NCBI GenBank assembly: GCA_047975205.1
Contig: JBKEDC010000038.1
Coordinates: 1 to 44,345 of the forward strand
DNA length: 44,345 nt
Source: JBKEDC01 sp047975205
GTDB taxonomy: Bacteria; Bacteroidota; Bacteroidia; Bacteroidales; Prolixibacteraceae
Direction of reading: 5' to 3'
Notes under the pieces: generated by a model
Database searches by the model: none
Told to the model about the DNA's origin: nothing
What the model saw: only the letters and a program-made list of their open reading frames with translations
Shown: piece by piece, positions 28,956-37,468 of the stretch
Layout of the letters: each line of letters begins with the position of its first letter
How positions within the stretch are numbered: the first letter of the stretch is position 1
Translations under genes and position numbers: made by a program

Positions 28956-29381
28956 ATGTTTGAACTCACTATAAAATCAATTCATGAATTGCCGGAAGCT
29001 GCCGCTAAGTTTTTAGCTGCTTTTAGAGAGGAACGTCATTTTGCCTTTTATGGCTCAATGGGTGCCGGAAAAACCACATTTATCAAGGCATTATGCCAAT
29101 ATATGGGAACTCCTGACAATGTTACAAGCCCCACATTTGCTTTAGTAAATGAGTATAATACAGAGAATTATGGGAATATACTCCATTTTGATTTCTATCG
29201 ATTAAAAGATATTTCTGAGGCTTTAGATATTGGTTTCGATGATTATATGGATAGTGGCAATTACTGCTTCATGGAGTGGCCGGAACGTGTGGAAGATATT
29301 CTTCCCGAAAGGTTGGTAGTTGTTAAACTAGATACACTTAACGCTGATACTCGGGAACTTACGGCTAAAATCGTGGAATAA
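28956..29381 (+). CDS. tsaE: tRNA t6A biosynthesis ATPase TsaE
   Basis: A 141-residue P-loop protein of normal TsaE length. The Walker A motif is GSMGAGKTTF (33-42); SPTFALVNEYNT is the switch region, HFDFYRL carries the Walker-B-like Asp, and FMEWPERV is the family signature. It works with TsaB, TsaC and TsaD to form N6-threonylcarbamoyladenosine on ANN-decoding tRNAs in the cytoplasm. Single gene here; the 300 bases downstream hold no gene. Confidence 0.95.
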   Translation: MFELTIKSIHELPEAAAKFLAAFREERHFAFYGSMGAGKTTFIKALCQYMGTPDNVTSPTFALVNEYNTENYGNILHFDFYRLKDISEALDIGFDDYMDSGNYCFMEWPERVEDILPERLVVVKLDTLNADTRELTAKIVE

Positions 29382-29681
29382 CAATTTGTTTTTCACTATT
29401 TTTCTCTAAAATAATAGTAGGGAAATAGCATTTCTGCATACTTTCTCATTCGAGAATTTACTGAGAAATATCGTTTTGCACCATATATTCAACAAGAAAA
29501 GGCATCCAAATGAATATTTCATGCTATTCACTATCGATAAAACCGTATAAATATACTTTTGCATTGCTAACTAGAAGAAGGAATATCGAAACAGATACTT
29601 TTTTATTTAAGTTTATTGACTAAAAAAACTGCTCTCTTTTTATTCAAGTTCTTTTATTCAAGTTCTACCCAACATCGATAA
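29382..29681. other. 300-base gap with an orphan promoter-like box and a tandem repeat
   Basis: No gene. TACTTTTG at 29554-29561 fits the TAnnTTTG -7 box on the plus strand but has no gene downstream, and no good -33 box. Two 14-base tandem copies of TTTTATTCAAGTTC lie at 29638-29665, just after the pullulanase stop in its own reading direction. Confidence 0.35.
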
Positions 29682-31640
29682 TTATTCTTCACCTTCTTCC
29701 AAATCATCAAACACTGCCAATGCCATCATAGATATCGGGGGCACTACTATATAATTGCCATCAACACAATTCAGTCCATTAATATCAATATCATCTCCCT
29801 CGGCAATGATAGTCCACGATTCATTAGAAGGTAAATGATGCACAAAGGCTTTATCGCGTGCATTAAACACAAAATGCAATTTTCGCCATAGTTCGTTAGG
29901 ACAATCAGCAATAGTAAAATTCATGGTCTGCTTGTGATAGTTGCCCGTAAATTGCAAATAATTTCGAATATTATTGGCATTTTGCATGCGCAAACAAGAT
30001 ATTGATCTGCGAAGTGCAATGAGTTTACTCACATACACGCAAACATCTTGATATTTTGTTTTTCGATCCCAGTCAAAAGCATTGATATAGTCGCCAAGGT
30101 TATATGAGTTGTGTTCTCCTTTCTTCGTTCGACAAAATTCGCTTCCTCCATGCAAGAAAGGCACTCCTTGTGAGCATAAAACTAAGGCTAGTGCCAATTT
30201 ATGCATGCGTTTAATAGTATCTTCGCCGGCGTCTGGACGAGAAAATTTCAGTTTATCATATAGTGTAAAGTTATCATGGCAAGAAACATAATTAACCACT
30301 TGATAGGGCTGCTCTGCCCATGCATAATGCAAACCGGAAGTATAACCATATTCTATCTGCGGATGATAACAAGCTGCCGAAGCTGCAAACTTTACATTTT
30401 CTTCGGCAAATACCTTACCATTCACAAATCCTTTATCTTTAGCATGAAAGTTATCACCTTTAATAGCATCGCGGAAGTCATCATTAAAGCAAGCTATCCT
30501 CCCCAACTGCGGAATGTTTTTCTTTATGGCTCTGAGATGCTCATCAAGTGGGCTCTTATCGGCTGCCCAACCTTCACCATACAATAAAATTCCCGGTCGA
30601 ATATCATCAAGGGTTCGCTGTATTTGCTGCATCGTTTCAATATCCATAATACCCATCAGATCAAAACGAAAGCCATCGACATGAAACTCTTCTGCCCAAT
30701 ATTTTAGGGAGTTAATAATATAATTACGCACCATTGCTCGTTCTGTGGCCAATTCATTGCCACAACCGCTGGCATTGGAAAAGCTACCATCTTCATGCTG
30801 ACGGTAATAGTATCCCGGCACTGTTTGATTGAACCATGAACGCTCGGTTAAGCCTGTATGATTGTAAACCACATCAAGTATCACTCCAATTCCTGCTTTA
30901 TGCAATGCCATGATTAGCTTTTTGAACTCTATAATACGAGATATATCATCTTTGTTTGTAGCATAACTTCCCTCCAAATTATTATAGTTCAATGGGTCAT
31001 ACCCCCAATTATATCTCTTGTAGGGTTCCAATTCATCAACTGTCCAATAATCGGCAACAGGCATAAGATGCACGTGCGTAATTCCCAATTCTTGCAGATG
31101 GTCGATACCCGTGCTTAATCTGGCAGTATTTTTAGCATTTCTTTCCGTGAAAGCAAGAAATTGCCCTTTATATTTCATACCCGAGTTCTCTGCCACAGAA
31201 AAGTCGCGTACGTGAAGCTCATAGAGCACTGCGTCTACGGCATTTTCACAGCTTATCGGCTTGTCATTTCGCCAGCCAACCGGATTAGTTTGATTAGGAT
31301 CAAAGAATAATCCTCGTCTACCATTTACACCTGTACATCGCACATCAACTCCGGGTGTTTCGTTCATCCACTCACCACCAATTTGAGCTTGAAGTGTGTA
31401 GTATTTACCTTTATAGCTGCCAAAGTGTTGCATTTCCCAAACGCCATACTGTCCTTTCTCGAGATTAATTTCTTCAAGTTTTTCTCCACTACAACTGGTT
31501 TGATATATATTCATGCGGAAAGCCTGGGCTGTTGGAGCCCACACTTTAGCCGTTATGTTGTCTGAATTTAAAACTACTCCCAAATCATCTTTGTAATAAA
31601 TGGGAAAATTCATAAAATCAACGCCGTAGAAATTCATCAT
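29682..31640 (-). CDS. pulA: Type I pullulanase (GH13_14)
   Basis: A 652-residue protein without a signal peptide, so probably cytoplasmic. An N-terminal CBM48-like sandwich (~15-120, AKVWAPTAQAFRMNIY) precedes the GH13 barrel. YNWGYDP (210-216) is the type I pullulanase mark. The nucleophile is Asp327 in GFRFDLMG, the acid Glu356 in LLYGEGW, and the third Asp lies in SCHDNFT. It hydrolyses alpha-1,6 branches in pullulan, branched dextrins or glycogen. The ATG overlaps the stop of the channel gene (ATGA), so translation is likely coupled. Met2 or Met10 are alternative starts. It may debranch stored glycogen. Confidence 0.93.
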   Translation of the reverse strand: MMNFYGVDFMNFPIYYKDDLGVVLNSDNITAKVWAPTAQAFRMNIYQTSCSGEKLEEINLEKGQYGVWEMQHFGSYKGKYYTLQAQIGGEWMNETPGVDVRCTGVNGRRGLFFDPNQTNPVGWRNDKPISCENAVDAVLYELHVRDFSVAENSGMKYKGQFLAFTERNAKNTARLSTGIDHLQELGITHVHLMPVADYWTVDELEPYKRYNWGYDPLNYNNLEGSYATNKDDISRIIEFKKLIMALHKAGIGVILDVVYNHTGLTERSWFNQTVPGYYYRQHEDGSFSNASGCGNELATERAMVRNYIINSLKYWAEEFHVDGFRFDLMGIMDIETMQQIQRTLDDIRPGILLYGEGWAADKSPLDEHLRAIKKNIPQLGRIACFNDDFRDAIKGDNFHAKDKGFVNGKVFAEENVKFAASAACYHPQIEYGYTSGLHYAWAEQPYQVVNYVSCHDNFTLYDKLKFSRPDAGEDTIKRMHKLALALVLCSQGVPFLHGGSEFCRTKKGEHNSYNLGDYINAFDWDRKTKYQDVCVYVSKLIALRRSISCLRMQNANNIRNYLQFTGNYHKQTMNFTIADCPNELWRKLHFVFNARDKAFVHHLPSNESWTIIAEGDDIDINGLNCVDGNYIVVPPISMMALAVFDDLEEGEE

Positions 31641-32332
31641 GCTTGTTTTTTTGATGTTGATTCTTTTTCATCATTCTGTGTTGTAAGCAATCTACCTATA
31701 AGCATTGCCATTACAGTAACCAAATATAACTGTCCTGCCAAGCATATAAAAATAGATATTGCTTTCCCTGCATTAGTTAGAGGTAAACAATCACCATAGC
31801 CCAAAGTTGTCATGGTAACGAATGCATAGTAATAGGGGTTGTAATAATCGGTTAGTCCGTTTTTAAATTCAAAGCTGAATGCTTGTGCTGATATCATGCA
31901 AACTAATGATACTAAGAAGCCTAAAGCAATACCTAACAATAAATAGCCATTAATAGATTCAACAATGACATCGCTCCCCACCTTCTGCCGTTTAGCAAGC
32001 TCTCTAATGAATTTCATTACACGCAATCCGAAGAATACAAACAAAAAGAAATGAGCTGCTACCTTTATACCGGTGGTATTAGTGAACCAAGCTGTCCAGA
32101 TGGCTAGCAATGCCGCAAAAACTTGCGCTCGCCTACTGGTATTAAAGTGCTGACTGGTAGCTTCTATACTTAATATGATGATAAAAGATATTCCTATGGT
32201 GAACAAATGTGCCTGAAAGCTTATAGGCAATATGGGGAGTACAAATAATATCAAACAAATGACAGAAAACATGCCATAGTTACTAAATCGTACATTTAAC
32301 TTCCTCCAATGCTGTATTACGTTGCTTTTCAT
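31637..32332 (-). CDS. Two-pore-domain-type potassium channel family protein
   Basis: A 231-residue membrane protein with about six hydrophobic segments (~20-40, 42-56, 66-84, 88-105, 130-150, 188-214). The pore loop TMTTLGYGDCLPLTNAG carries the potassium selectivity filter TLGYGD (176-181). There is no RCK/TrkA regulatory domain and the basic C-terminus is short. It would pass potassium across the inner membrane. It lies 16 bases downstream of the broken symporter gene and overlaps the pullulanase start, so it may now depend on read-through or its own promoter. Confidence 0.88.
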   Translation of the reverse strand: MKSNVIQHWRKLNVRFSNYGMFSVICLILFVLPILPISFQAHLFTIGISFIIILSIEATSQHFNTSRRAQVFAALLAIWTAWFTNTTGIKVAAHFFLFVFFGLRVMKFIRELAKRQKVGSDVIVESINGYLLLGIALGFLVSLVCMISAQAFSFEFKNGLTDYYNPYYYAFVTMTTLGYGDCLPLTNAGKAISIFICLAGQLYLVTVMAMLIGRLLTTQNDEKESTSKKQA

Positions 32333-32348
32333 GGGCTCAAACGTTTTA

Positions 32349-33820
32349 TTATCGTTTCTTTTTTTGTCTCAATAAATATGCAAATAAAAATCCGACTACA
32401 AAAATAATGCTTGTGCCAAATACAATTGCCATGTTTTTATGAAAAGGACTCATAAAATCTTCTAAACCCAATTTTGGAAAGTAAATCGGAGACATACTCA
32501 TCCATGCAATAAGTGCCACACCGAAACAAACACCTATTTTTGCAGCTTTAGCTCCCACTCGTTTGCTTATAAAGCCTAATAAAAACAAACCAAGCATACC
32601 GTCACTAAATATTGATGCCAACTGCCACCAAGTATCAAGTGCGCTCTTTACATTAATCATAGCTATTGCGATACAAATACTTACAAAACCAAATGCAAGT
32701 GATGATATGTATAAGATACTCATCTTGCGCTTATTTCCATCTTTGTGTTGTTTAAAACTGTAACAAAATCGGTAAGTATAACTGTTGCTAAACTGTTAAT
32801 TGAAGTAGATATCGTACTCATGCCCGCTGCAAATATAGAGGCCATGAGAAATCCTTTTAATCCGATTGGCAATTGATGGGCTATAAAATATGGGAATACT
32901 TGATCGATAAGCAAGCCCTCTGGTAATAAATGTGGATACTCCTTATAGTATACAAAAAGCGCAGTTCCGATGAATACAAACAATAGAGATACAGGTATGT
33001 ACAATAAACTACCACTCACTGCCGACTTTTTTGCTTCTCGCTCACTGGCAGAGGTCATATATCGTTGAATATAGTTTTGATCTATACCATAATTCTGCAA
33101 GTTGATAAACAAACCGTATATTAACACACACCAAAAGGAGGAATTTTTCAAATCAAAACTCATATCTCCGAGGCTGAATTTATGGATCATAGATCCTTCA
33201 TGCAATACTTGAGTCATTCCTCCGGGTAAATCAATCAGTATGACAATCAGGCAGAACAAAGCTCCTAAAATGAGGATGATGGCTTGAATGGCATCAGTCC
33301 AAACCACAGCCTGTATTCCTCCAAACATAGCATAGAGCGTGGCTCAGTCCCGCAACGATAATGATTGTTATTATCGGCAGGCTAAGCATGGTATTGGCTA
33401 ACAGAGACAATAAAAAAAGAATAATACCGGCACGCATTAGCTGGGTTAGCAAATACATCATTGAAACATAGTTCTTAGCCCATGCTCCAAATCGTTGTTC
33501 TAAATAAGTATATGCAGAAGGAGTATTTACCTCTCGATAAAATGGAACAAAAAACGCACTGCAATATAAGATGCAAACGGTATGCTCAAACTAAATACAA
33601 AAGGGTTCCAATTAGAAGAGAAGGCTTGACCAGGCAATCCTAAATAGCTTATACTACTCACGAAAGTGGCAAATATAGATAGCGAAACTACTCATATTGG
33701 TATGTTTTGATTACCTAACGTGAAAGCTTCTGCCAATTTATTCTTCTTATAAAATGATATTCCAAAAAGAACAATACCTAATAGGTAAACGCAGAATATA
33801 ACGATATCTATTACACTCAT
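32349..33820 (-). pseudogene. Sodium:solute symporter (SSS family), four lesions
   Basis: The pieces join into a ~490-codon SSS transporter: MSVIDIVIFCVYLLGIVLFG at 33820 leftward, then SLSIFATFVSSISYLGLPGQ, MFGGIQAVVWTDAIQ, NYGIDQNYIQRYMTS (a hallmark SSS segment), FAAGMSTISTSINSLATVI and ILYISSLAFGFVSI. Lesions are a TGA at 33692-33694 where Trp is expected; a missing base in a six-T run (33549-33554 on the plus strand); a frame change near 33340-33346; and another in a T run near 32752-32755. Two lie in homopolymers, where sequencing error is possible, but the stop codon is a substitution. Substrate cannot be told. Confidence 0.88.
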
Positions 33821-33893
33821 CGATTTATTTAAGCTTCAATAATAAGTAGATTAAAGCGCCTTAGTCGGTTCATTCCTAACTAGACAAAAAATA

Positions 33894-33929
33894 ATAAATC
33901 CCGAAACCTTTATATGTTTCGGGATTTAT
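33894..33929. terminator. Perfect 14-bp terminator after rng
   Basis: Arms 33894-33907 and 33916-33929 pair perfectly around eight bases. Read leftward it follows the rng stop and is followed by TTATTTTTTG; read rightward it has a weaker T-run. Confidence 0.85.
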
Positions 33930-33935
33930 AGTTGT

Positions 33936-35486
33936 TTAAAATACAATCTCGTTATCATCTTCATCGAAGAAGTGACAATCTAAAAATCCGAGTGCCGGGG
34001 TGGATTGTATAACTGTTTTCTTTTTGAATTTGCATCGCCACTTGCGTTGAATAGAGAACATACCCTTGGTGAGGTAAGCCTCAACGAAAGGGTGGACTTC
34101 AATTCGCAATTTCTTTTTATGCAGGTCGTTAAATATATATTCTAATCTTCCTGCAATTTCATCTACTAACAGAACTGTTGGTGTAACTTTTCCCGAACCT
34201 TTGCAAGTTGGGCATACCTCAGCAGTTTCTACATGTTGCTCCATTCGTACGCGCTGACGAGTAATTTGCATCAAACAAAATTTGCTTAATGGCAAAATAT
34301 TGTGTTTGGTGCGATCCTCTTTCATCATGTCGCGCATTCTTTCCAGAACCAACTTTTTGTTTTCGGCGGAATGCATATCGATAAAATCGATAACAATGAT
34401 CCCCCCCATATCTCTCAGTCTGAGCTGTCTTGCTACTTCATCAACAGCTGCCAAGTTTACTTCAAGAGCGTTTGTTTCTTGGTCGACGCCCGCTTTCGAC
34501 CGGTTACCTGAATTCACATCGATAACATGAAAGGCCTCAGTGTGTTCGATAACTAAATAAGACCCATTTTTGAAGGTTACTGTTTTCCCGAAGGCTGATT
34601 TAATTTGTTTATCAACACTGTAATATTCAAAAATAGGCTGACTACCGGTGTAATGTTTCACCACTTTAGTCTTTTCCGGGTCAATGCGACGAATATAGTC
34701 GCTAATGTTTGATGCTGTTTCTTCGTCATTCACTATAATGCTGCCAAACTCGGGAGTATAGATATCTCGTATCATGGCTGCCGCTCTGCTCAACTCGCTA
34801 ATTACCATTTGTGGCGCTTGTGCCTTATGCATGGTTTTAAACAGCGTTTCGAACTTTGTTACTAATCGTTTCAGTTCTTTATCGAGTTCGGCAACTCGTT
34901 TTCCTTCGCAGGCAGTGCGCACAATTACACCGTATCCTTTAGGCTTAATCGATTGGATTAGGTTTTTCAACCTTTTTCGCTCTTCTTGCGATTTAATTTT
35001 GGTTGAAATATTTACCTTTTCACTAAAGGGCAACAATACCATGTTGCGACCGGCAATTGACAGTTCAGAGGTTAGGCGGGGACCTTTAGTGTTGATTGGT
35101 TCTTTGGCTATCTGAACCAATATTTCTTGTCCCGGGCTAAGCACATCCGTAATTTTTCCGTCTTTGAAGATATCGGAATGTGGTCTGATTCTATCAATTG
35201 AATTGATACGTGTTTTTTTCGAAGAAGACACACTTCTAAACTCATTCAATGTTGAGAATTGTGGTCCTAAATCCTGATAATGTAAGAACGCATCTTTAGA
35301 ATACCCTACATTTACAAATGCGGCATTCAAGCTAGGCATTATTTTCTTTACTTTACCTAAATAGATATCGCCTACTGAAAATTTTGCATCGCTTTTGTCT
35401 CTTGAAAGTTCAACAAGGCGCTTCTCATCGAGTAGCGCAATCATTACCTCTGACTGAGCAACATCAATAATAATTTCTTTGCTCAT
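33936..35486 (-). CDS. rng: Ribonuclease G/E family endoribonuclease
   Basis: A 516-residue protein of RNase G length, with no RNase E-type C-terminal scaffold. An S1-like domain (~38-130) is followed by the DNase I-like catalytic domain with Asp323 (VIDVNSG) and Asp367 (VIDFIDM), matching the two Mg-binding Asp of RNase E. The zinc-link CPTC is at 425-428. It cuts AU-rich single-stranded RNA in rRNA maturation and mRNA turnover. It follows HU and the small COX24-like gene, an order I recall as conserved in Bacteroides. Confidence 0.95.
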   Translation of the reverse strand: MSKEIIIDVAQSEVMIALLDEKRLVELSRDKSDAKFSVGDIYLGKVKKIMPSLNAAFVNVGYSKDAFLHYQDLGPQFSTLNEFRSVSSSKKTRINSIDRIRPHSDIFKDGKITDVLSPGQEILVQIAKEPINTKGPRLTSELSIAGRNMVLLPFSEKVNISTKIKSQEERKRLKNLIQSIKPKGYGVIVRTACEGKRVAELDKELKRLVTKFETLFKTMHKAQAPQMVISELSRAAAMIRDIYTPEFGSIIVNDEETASNISDYIRRIDPEKTKVVKHYTGSQPIFEYYSVDKQIKSAFGKTVTFKNGSYLVIEHTEAFHVIDVNSGNRSKAGVDQETNALEVNLAAVDEVARQLRLRDMGGIIVIDFIDMHSAENKKLVLERMRDMMKEDRTKHNILPLSKFCLMQITRQRVRMEQHVETAEVCPTCKGSGKVTPTVLLVDEIAGRLEYIFNDLHKKKLRIEVHPFVEAYLTKGMFSIQRKWRCKFKKKTVIQSTPALGFLDCHFFDEDDNEIVF

Positions 35487-35540
35487 ATCATTATAATTTG
35501 GTTTGTACTGTTTTAGAATTAAGCTCTAAAACTAGAAAAA

Positions 35541-35566
35541 CCCGGGACGCTTGGCATCCCAGGTCT
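35541..35566 (-). terminator. Rho-independent terminator after the COX24-like gene
   Basis: On the minus strand ACCTGGGA pairs with TCCCGGGT (one G-T) around a ~9-base loop, followed by TTTTTC. It ends the HU/COX24-like transcript before rng. Confidence 0.75.
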
Positions 35567-35595
35567 TGCGATTTCATTCAAAACCTTACCAAGAA

Positions 35596-35688
35596 TTATT
35601 TCTTTTTCTTGTGACGGTTTTTGCGAAGTCTTTTCTTACGCTTGTGCGTAGACATCTTATGTCTTTTTCTTTTCTTTCCGCTTGGCAT
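35596..35688 (-). CDS. AURKAIP1/COX24-domain (mS38/bS22-like) ribosomal miniprotein, 30 aa
   Basis: ATG at 35686-35688, TAA at 35596-35598: 30 codons that begin MPSGKKRKRHKMSTHKRKK and end in a poly-Lys tail. More than half of the residues are Lys or Arg. The KRHKMSTHKRKKRLRK core matches the COX24/AURKAIP1 motif of mitochondrial ribosomal protein mS38 and mycobacterial bS22, so it should sit on the small ribosomal subunit. It is six bases downstream of HU and followed by a terminator. The gene is easily missed because of its length. Confidence 0.85.
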   Translation of the reverse strand: MPSGKKRKRHKMSTHKRKKRLRKNRHKKKK

Positions 35689-35694
35689 AATGTA

Positions 35695-35979
35695 TTAATT
35701 TACGTTGTTTTTAACTTGTTCTAAAAATGTTTTCGATGGTTTGAAGCTAGGTATAAAATGCTCAGGAATTACAATAGCTGTGTTTTTTGTGATATTACGA
35801 GCCGTTTTTTGAGCACGTTTTTTCACTACAAAACTACCAAAACCACGAAGATAGATATTTCTACCTTTTGCCATAGAATCTTTCACAGAATCCATGAAAG
35901 CTTCTACCGCTTGAAGCACAATAGACTTTTCAATTCCCGTATTCTTGCTAATTTCATTAACAATATCTGCCTTAGTCAT
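35695..35979 (-). CDS. HU/IHF-family DNA-binding protein
   Basis: A 94-residue protein of normal HU length. It starts MTKADIVNEISKNTGI and has the core GSFVVKKRAQKTARN at the base of the beta arm; the IVIPEHFIPSFKPSK block replaces the more usual VPAKKVPKFKPGK-type sequence. It binds and bends DNA as a dimer in the nucleoid. Spacing of six bases to the COX24-like gene suggests a shared transcript. Whether it is HU or IHF-like cannot be settled. Confidence 0.93.
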   Translation of the reverse strand: MTKADIVNEISKNTGIEKSIVLQAVEAFMDSVKDSMAKGRNIYLRGFGSFVVKKRAQKTARNITKNTAIVIPEHFIPSFKPSKTFLEQVKNNVN

Positions 35980-36649
35980 TTCAAATTATTTAATTTCCAG
36001 TAATTTATTTCCTCAATCGGTCTGCAAAAATAAGAAAATTATTTAAGTTCAATAATATTCACTCAATATTTTCTGACTTTTCAAGCATTTTAATGCTGTA
36101 AAACCGAATTACTTCAAGCTGATGCAAACCAACAAATACTCTTAGTTAACTTGATTTGCTAAAGTATATAAATTTATTCGGTATTTTCTCATTAATATGA
36201 TAAGTTTATCATTTTATTACTTTTTTAATGTAGTTTTTAAGATTAGGTGAGCCTATATTCAATCGCATATAGCTATGATTTATATTTTTTAGGTTTATCC
36301 TCGGTGCATAATGCCTATTATTTTATGTTTTAAGGTTAATTTTTACTTTATAATTGAATCGATTAGGAGTTTTAGTACCGACTATAGACTGAGAATTGGT
36401 ATCGTTTTATATTTTTTACCTTATTCTCGTCGAGTAATCAATACAAGAAATAACAATAAATGAACGTAAATTACTATTTTACAATAATTTAGCATTAAAT
36501 ATTGCAACACAAATCTTTTCACAGAGGAACGAAGCAAAAGGTTGAGATGCAAAGCCCAACCTTTGTGAAATGCCTAAAAAGGAAATATAAAAGGTATTTT
36601 AGGAGAATAATCGCTTCAACCGTAGTTTTAGCCCTATTTGTTGAATGGT
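35980..36649. other. 670-base AT-rich gap without a gene
   Basis: Very AT-rich; all frames carry frequent stops and I recognise no gene remnant. It holds the HU promoter region and, near the acpH end, an inverted repeat AAAGGTTG (36537-36544) with CAACCTTT (36557-36564) that could end the acpH transcript. Confidence 0.5.
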
Positions 36650-37222
36650 TCAAGGGTAGGAAACTTCTTGCATAAGCTCGGCAAAGAAGGCTTTGAATCG
36701 TACATTTATTTCGTCTTCTTGCTCTTGAATGATTTGAATGGCTTGGGTAGCATAGTCAGGCAAGCTGGTGAATTTTGACATGGTGCTGAGCGTATTTTCA
36801 ATGCCTTCTAAGCTAGCATAGCGCAAAATGCGTTTGTTCCGGATGAAGTTTAGGAGCATACCTCGTGCTCCCTGCGGAAGCTGGTAAAAGTGGTTCAGCA
36901 AGGCGGCATGTGCTAATTGAGTGTAACGACGTAAGGTTAAATCGGAATAGTTATCCCAATTTTTTATCAAAAAGTAATCGAATATAATATCGACTACCAC
37001 TCCGGCATATTTGCGATATGGATTCCTGAAGAAACCTTTAGCTTCCATAACCAATGGATGCGAATCGGTGAACGCATCGATATGACGATGCATAAAAATG
37101 CCGCGCTGCACTTCAGGCGAATAACGCAAATAGTCTTTTCCCTTTACAAAATCGCCAATGAAGTTGCCAAGCATACATTCTTCTGAACTGCCCGATAAAT
37201 AGAGGTGTGCTAAAACGTTCAT
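36650..37222 (-). CDS. acpH: Acyl-carrier-protein phosphodiesterase (DUF479)
   Basis: A 190-residue protein of normal AcpH length. It opens MNVLAHLYLSG and has MLGNFIGDFVKG and RGIFMHRHIDAFTDSHP (44-56), the HD-like metal-site signature. AcpH removes 4'-phosphopantetheine from holo-ACP in the cytoplasm. It stands alone and is divergent from the PL8 gene. Confidence 0.9.
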   Translation of the reverse strand: MNVLAHLYLSGSSEECMLGNFIGDFVKGKDYLRYSPEVQRGIFMHRHIDAFTDSHPLVMEAKGFFRNPYRKYAGVVVDIIFDYFLIKNWDNYSDLTLRRYTQLAHAALLNHFYQLPQGARGMLLNFIRNKRILRYASLEGIENTLSTMSKFTSLPDYATQAIQIIQEQEDEINVRFKAFFAELMQEVSYP

Positions 37223-37438
37223 GGCTTTTTATAATTTTGAATATTTCGTTCGTTTGGTCTAAAGATAGTTATTCCTTTCAACAAAAAAAAGTATCATCAA
37301 GTTTACATGAAGTTGTAGATTCTTACTTGTATCACAAATTGTGCGAGTAAGGTTTAATGTTACAAGATTAAAATGTGCACTTTCATTTATTTGAGCCCTT
37401 TAGCATTTACAATAAGCTACCTTTTTGTATTATTTATT

Positions 37439-37446
37439 TATATTTG
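37439..37446 (+). promoter_or_regulatory. Candidate -7 box for the PL8 gene
   Basis: TATATTTG fits the Bacteroides TAnnTTTG -7 element and ends 22 bases before the chosen ATG at 37469, the same spacing as for lysS. No clear -33 box. It argues against the upstream ATG at 37373. Confidence 0.45.
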
Positions 37447-37468
37447 CGATATAAAAATACGAAATACC

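Noticed and set aside
37373..37468. PL8 start at 37373
   Set aside because: It would put a second hydrophobic stretch before the signal peptide and would need transcription from upstream of the TATATTTG box.
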